A stretch of DNA of 64,000 nt from Hemicentrotus pulcherrimus (lineage: Eukaryota; Echinodermata; Echinoidea; Camarodonta; Strongylocentrotidae), in NCBI GenBank assembly GCA_003118195.1, contig BEXV01000327.1:71506-135505 (forward strand), given 5' to 3'. Below, one piece after another: positions 60,701 through 64,000 of the stretch (the stretch's first letter is position 1; every line of letters begins with the position of its first letter). Position numbers and translations under genes: made by a program. Below the pieces are notes generated by a model that saw only the letters and a program-made list of their open reading frames with translations, ran no database searches and was not told the origin of the DNA.

Positions 60701-63700
60701 AATCAAAAGATTTTTCCTCATAAAATGTACTGCAAATGTACAGGGTGTATTTAGTGAGAGTAAGAAAATCAATTGAAGAGCTACATTTTTAAAATCTTAA
60801 TTTAAAACAAATGATAGATCTCTCATCCCCTGAATTTCCATTTAATAATGGAGATGAATCACAAACTAAAAGGGTAACTTTTAGAAGATTGTTTTGATAA
60901 TATTTTGTTCTTGTTTAAAGCATTCATGGAACATAAGTAATTCTACAACATATTTTGAAGAAGTCAATACTAATTTAATTACATTCCTTTAAAATCATAG
61001 GGATGTAGCAAAATGTTGAACAGCCTTCAGGGTTAAGTCTTCAAAGGAGTCTTATGTGGTTTTTGAAAAGTAATAAAACCAAATATTTGTTTAAGAAGCT
61101 AAAGACTTTTAAAATACAATAAATCTTATAAAATATTCATTTTAAGCAGAAGGGGAGGGGGCTTGCGCTCTTCATGCCTTCATGAAATATCAGTCCAAAG
61201 GATCAGGGTTTCATTGATCATTTCATCCATTGACAATCTTATCTTTTCAATGAACACACATCCAATCATAGTTTGATCATAATTGCATGCAATATATAAC
61301 TATCACAGATGATGTTTAACAAGTCCTTCATCTCCCCCTTAGCACTGAGAGTCTGGCATCTGTTAATTCATCAATCAGCATGACAATAGCATTTGCAATG
61401 GCAATGAAATGGTGTCAATCTGATTCTAGAGCTACACTATGACATGAATGTATTATATCAGCATAGGGTTTACATTACAGTATCTTAAAAGTAATACAAA
61501 GTTTTGGTATTGGGTCATGAATTTGGTTCAAATGAACATATTGGAAGCATATGCGATCCTACAATATTCAGTGATCGTTGTCCCGGTTGAAATCGAGTCT
61601 AAAGTTATGAAATTATGAATAAAGAACTCCTTATGTTGTATAGCTCCCTCTCAATGTCAAGATATCAATTAAGCCATAAAACAATGTTTCTTGACTAAAA
61701 TCGACCAATTGGCTATTTCCGTTTGGAAATTATATATTACGACTACATATTTTGGGATTTTCATGGTCGCAGCTACCATTGTATGGCCGTAAACGCTATC
61801 AAAATTTACCAGGAGCACCGGTAAATTTTTATACTCAATTTTACTCAAAAGCAGAAGTGTTTTAGGGGCTAAATTTTCTAGTGCTTATAACACATCCACA
61901 GGGGCTTCCAAATATATCAAAATTGTAAAGAATCACTATCCCGCCAATTTCCCAAAGCTTTGCATTACCTTTAAGTAAAACCTCAATGACATCAGCAAGT
62001 GAAGAAAAAAAAATAATGAGGAAACTATGACTATGGCTTAATGGCAACATTAGAGCTTGCATTTCAGGCCAACCGGATGAGTTTGGAAAAGCGGTCAACT
62101 TATGACAGGCACTGCAATACAAAGAAATAATAATAATATTAATAGTAATAATTAATGAATAATCAATAACTAATGCATAACGAGATAATTCACATGAATA
62201 TAATATGCAATAATGAAAATTTGGATCGACTGAACAAAGCGCACATATTGCAAGGTAGAGGAAGAAGCGGGGAATAACTTGTTCATCAAAGTACCGGTAG
62301 CAGTGCGATATGCGATTCCAACCGTGGCATACAGGATACAGACTTACACAGGGAGCTTGATAACAAGGCAGAATAGGAGTGGATGAGATATCAGGAATTA
62401 ATTGAGATTTACAACCAGTAGAGGGATAGACAATTTCTCATGGAAATAAAAACTAATTAGTAGCTTCATAGACGCCTACACAGGCCTTACTTGACTGCAG
62501 GGTATACTAATCTTTCACTGGATAGATGTAAATTTGTTACATCAGTTCCTCCTCTCTTGAATTGTTCATATTAGGCCTTCAAAACAAAGTAGCAAAAAGT
62601 AACCCGCTATTTTCAGACTCGGGATATCCGAAGCTAAGAATTGAGTCTTCACCAGACCAATATGATCATCACAAACTAGCTCAGACAGGTGCAAATTAGC
62701 CCGCTAGGCTAGTTTCCTAAATAGCAGGATATTTTGGAAACAAGACTAAGATTTCTTGGGATATTTTCTCGACCAAATATCTTGCTTTTTGCAACTGTGG
62801 GCTGATGAAGACGCAAATGAACTTGCTAATTTGCGATCGGGATAGTTAAAATAGCAGAGTTATTTGACAAACTCAAGCTGATGAAGACAATCTTATTGGG
62901 TGTGGTTGAAAACGCAACCCTCCCAAATAGGTTTTGAATTTGGTACAGGTATGTTAAATCAACTGTTTCATCTTTACTTTGGCAATACAACAAACATATG
63001 CTTTAAACTTCAATCAAATTATATGTTAATGTCATTCTACTACTAAGAATAAATCTTGAATTGGACATGTCTTGGTGTGCAGTATGTTATCTTGTGTCAG
63101 GAACTACATGTAGAGACACAAAGTATTTACTACTCATGCATCTACAGGCATTATACTGAAGGCACATGCACTTTGCAAGCTATTCATGATAAACCAAATT
63201 CCCCACTTGCTGTGTCACTAAGGGAACTTGTGGCTGAGATGAGTGATACTAATGATAATGGATATTAGTGCAAACACCGACTTCCTCATTATTTTATTGG
63301 TGATATGATATGAACATTGGTACATCCAGGCAATCTATTCCTGTATCTTTTAATTACAGACAGATTTTATAAGATGATGAAGCGGATCCTAATCACATGA
63401 TTGTTAAGAGCGTACTTGTGATAGGTATCTATTTTGCCTAACACGTAATTTTCCTATTGACCGATACTTTCAAAATTATATCAAAAATTCAAAAACTTAA
63501 CCTTATGTTAATTTTGTGATGTTGACGCCGTCACCGGAAAAGCGGCGCCTACGTCTTGCTTTTTTACTAAGCAGGCGAGACAAAAATAGCGTTCTACAAG
63601 AAAATTATGATTATTTTGTTTGGTCCGTTTGCTTTTTTTCCTTTTTTTTTCTCCCTTATCGCTGGCAAATACGGTAATGCCCTCACTGCCTGTGAATTAT

Positions 63701-63864
63701 TTGTAAACTAATTGAAATTCATACCTAAGATGATCCGTCTCCTATGGACAAACAGTGAAAGAAAGAACGTAGCTTACTCTTTTTCTTGTACTGCAAATCA
63801 CCATAACAACACCATCCTGATCCTCCACACACTGTACTGACCAACGACACGGCACACAAGGCAT
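54791..63864 (-). CDS. Unrecognised 187-aa basic protein (four exons)
   Basis: Exons in transcript order: 63778-63864, 58890-59046, 55158-55264, 54791-55003. Donors are GTAAGC, GTTTG and GTAAGT; acceptors are AACAG, CCTAG and CAAAG; phases 0, 1, 0 fit throughout. The start Met is the first in its frame, with an in-frame TAA six codons upstream. The protein opens MPCVPCRWSVQC. It has a basic serine-rich patch (TRKRRSSVSS at 26-35, KGSKRRKSR at 44-52) that could be a nuclear localisation signal or kinase target. It ends in a hydrophobic/serine stretch (MVKMLLVRTTDLDISISELS) and SKYLFRSELLGLDGVINGNL. No signal peptide or membrane helix is evident. I do not recognise the family. The last acceptor is weak (an alternative at GCGAAG/ATG keeps frame), and the first exon is joined only by phase and position. 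Confidence 0.55.
55268..55345. repeat. GA-rich microsatellite adjoining exon 55158-55264
   Basis: AGAGAGAGATAGACACACAGAGAGACAGAGAG and similar begin 4 bases from the exon. On the transcribed strand it is a CT-rich tract directly before the splice acceptor, so it may serve as that acceptor's polypyrimidine tract. Confidence 0.8.
56425..56717. repeat. Minisatellite of about 15-bp GGGTACTACAA units
   Basis: Some twenty diverged units of the type AAGGGTACTACA. At the 3' end two perfect 20-bp copies (TAAAGGTACTCATGGTATAA) show a later local expansion. It lies in the intron of gene 3 between exons 58890-59046 and 55158-55264. Confidence 0.9.
58601..58846 (-). mobile_element. SINE, 5'-truncated, minus orientation
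   Basis: Read on the minus strand: AAGGCATTAATCTACATTTGCCC and ATGGGGACCTGGTAGGATGA, the shared central part, then a 3' part ending ATATAGC... and (ATT)n. The tRNA-like head is missing. It lies about 43 bases beyond the donor of gene 3 exon 58890-59046. Confidence 0.65.
62573..62893. mobile_element. Foldback element, copy 3 (degraded)
   Basis: Recognisable words are GATGAAGACGCAAATGAACTTGC, TAATTTGCGATCGGGATAGTT, AAATAGC.GGATATTTTGG and a right end of AACTCAAGCTGATGAAGACAA. The left arm is much altered and the total is only about 320 bp. It lies in the first intron of gene 3. Confidence 0.65.
63521..63600 (+). repeat. Dispersed GC-rich repeat (GACGCCGTC...GCGGCGCCT)
   Basis: TTGACGCCGTCACCGGAAAAGCGGCGCCTACGTC...GCAGGCGAGACAAAAATAG stands out in AT-rich DNA. 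I recall this combination as an abundant sea urchin repeat that often sits near genes. No coding content. Confidence 0.45.
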
Positions 63865-63965
63865 CGTGGGTAATATAATTTAAAATTTAAACCAAATAAT
63901 CTTTTTCTTTTCCACTTGCAATCCACACTACGTCACTTCAAATGCGACAGGATCGGTCTCTAATA
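63865..63965 (-). promoter_or_regulatory. Probable promoter/5' UTR region of gene 3
   Basis: The 100 bases before the gene 3 start hold a CRE half-site on the minus strand (TGACGTAG, complement at 63929-63936) and an ACCCACGATG start context. No TATA box is obvious. The transcription start cannot be placed from sequence alone. Confidence 0.3.
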
Positions 63966-64000
63966 TCCCGTAAGCTTCTCGACCATCCAAAGATTAAGTT

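Noticed and set aside
61862..62122. Minus-strand frame ending in ADVIEVLLK before a GTAATG donor-like site
   Set aside because: No compatible acceptor phase with neighbouring exons and no recognised homology; not enough to call an exon.

Overview
The window is animal genomic DNA, most likely from a sea urchin or a close relative. It is AT-rich, with small exons separated by long introns and bounded by GT/AG. It is full of short non-autonomous transposons and tRNA-derived SINEs, and the palindrome TACATGTA and the TACCGGTA/ACCGGT core recur throughout. It holds one 617-base assembly gap (17332-17948) and two isolated N bases (8858 and 31427). There are no bacterial operons, CRISPR arrays, rRNA genes or functional tRNA genes.

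Three genes can be assembled exon by exon with consistent splice phases. (1) On the plus strand at 325-4757, six exons encode a 158-residue secreted protein. Its mature N-terminus is predicted to be histidine, and its PCGG and YQCSDI motifs point to the copper-binding BIM1/X325 family related to lytic polysaccharide monooxygenases. Three M-box/CLEAR-like E-boxes lie 135-180 bases upstream of its start. (2) On the minus strand, from 40794 down to 13233, twelve exons encode a 446-residue RhoGAP of the ARHGAP18/28/40 (Drosophila Conundrum) family. It has a complete GAP domain and the family's C-terminal segment. A more speculative 5' extension (exon 47394-47536 plus a longer form of the exon at 40726-40880) would put a strongly hydrophobic, proline-centred segment before the GAP domain. 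(3) On the minus strand, from 63864 down to 54791, four exons encode a 187-residue basic protein that I do not recognise.

Genes 1 and 2 converge: about 8.5 kb separates their stop codons, and it holds no recognisable gene. Gene 3 lies upstream of gene 2 in the same orientation, with about 14 kb between them. I see no functional link between the three genes.

The non-coding DNA is the other main content. It includes a TTAA-flanked MITE family (five copies), a second MITE family with ACAGT...AAACCTG ends (four copies or fragments), a foldback element with about 150-bp arms (three copies, one of them disrupted by the 3' end of a non-LTR element and itself sitting in a minisatellite), a 337-bp element with GGGTGGTATTC ends, three SINE copies, a 217-bp hairpin, several tandem arrays of 100-200 bp units in the large RhoGAP intron, and a 300-bp duplication beside a single N that looks like an assembly or haplotype artefact.
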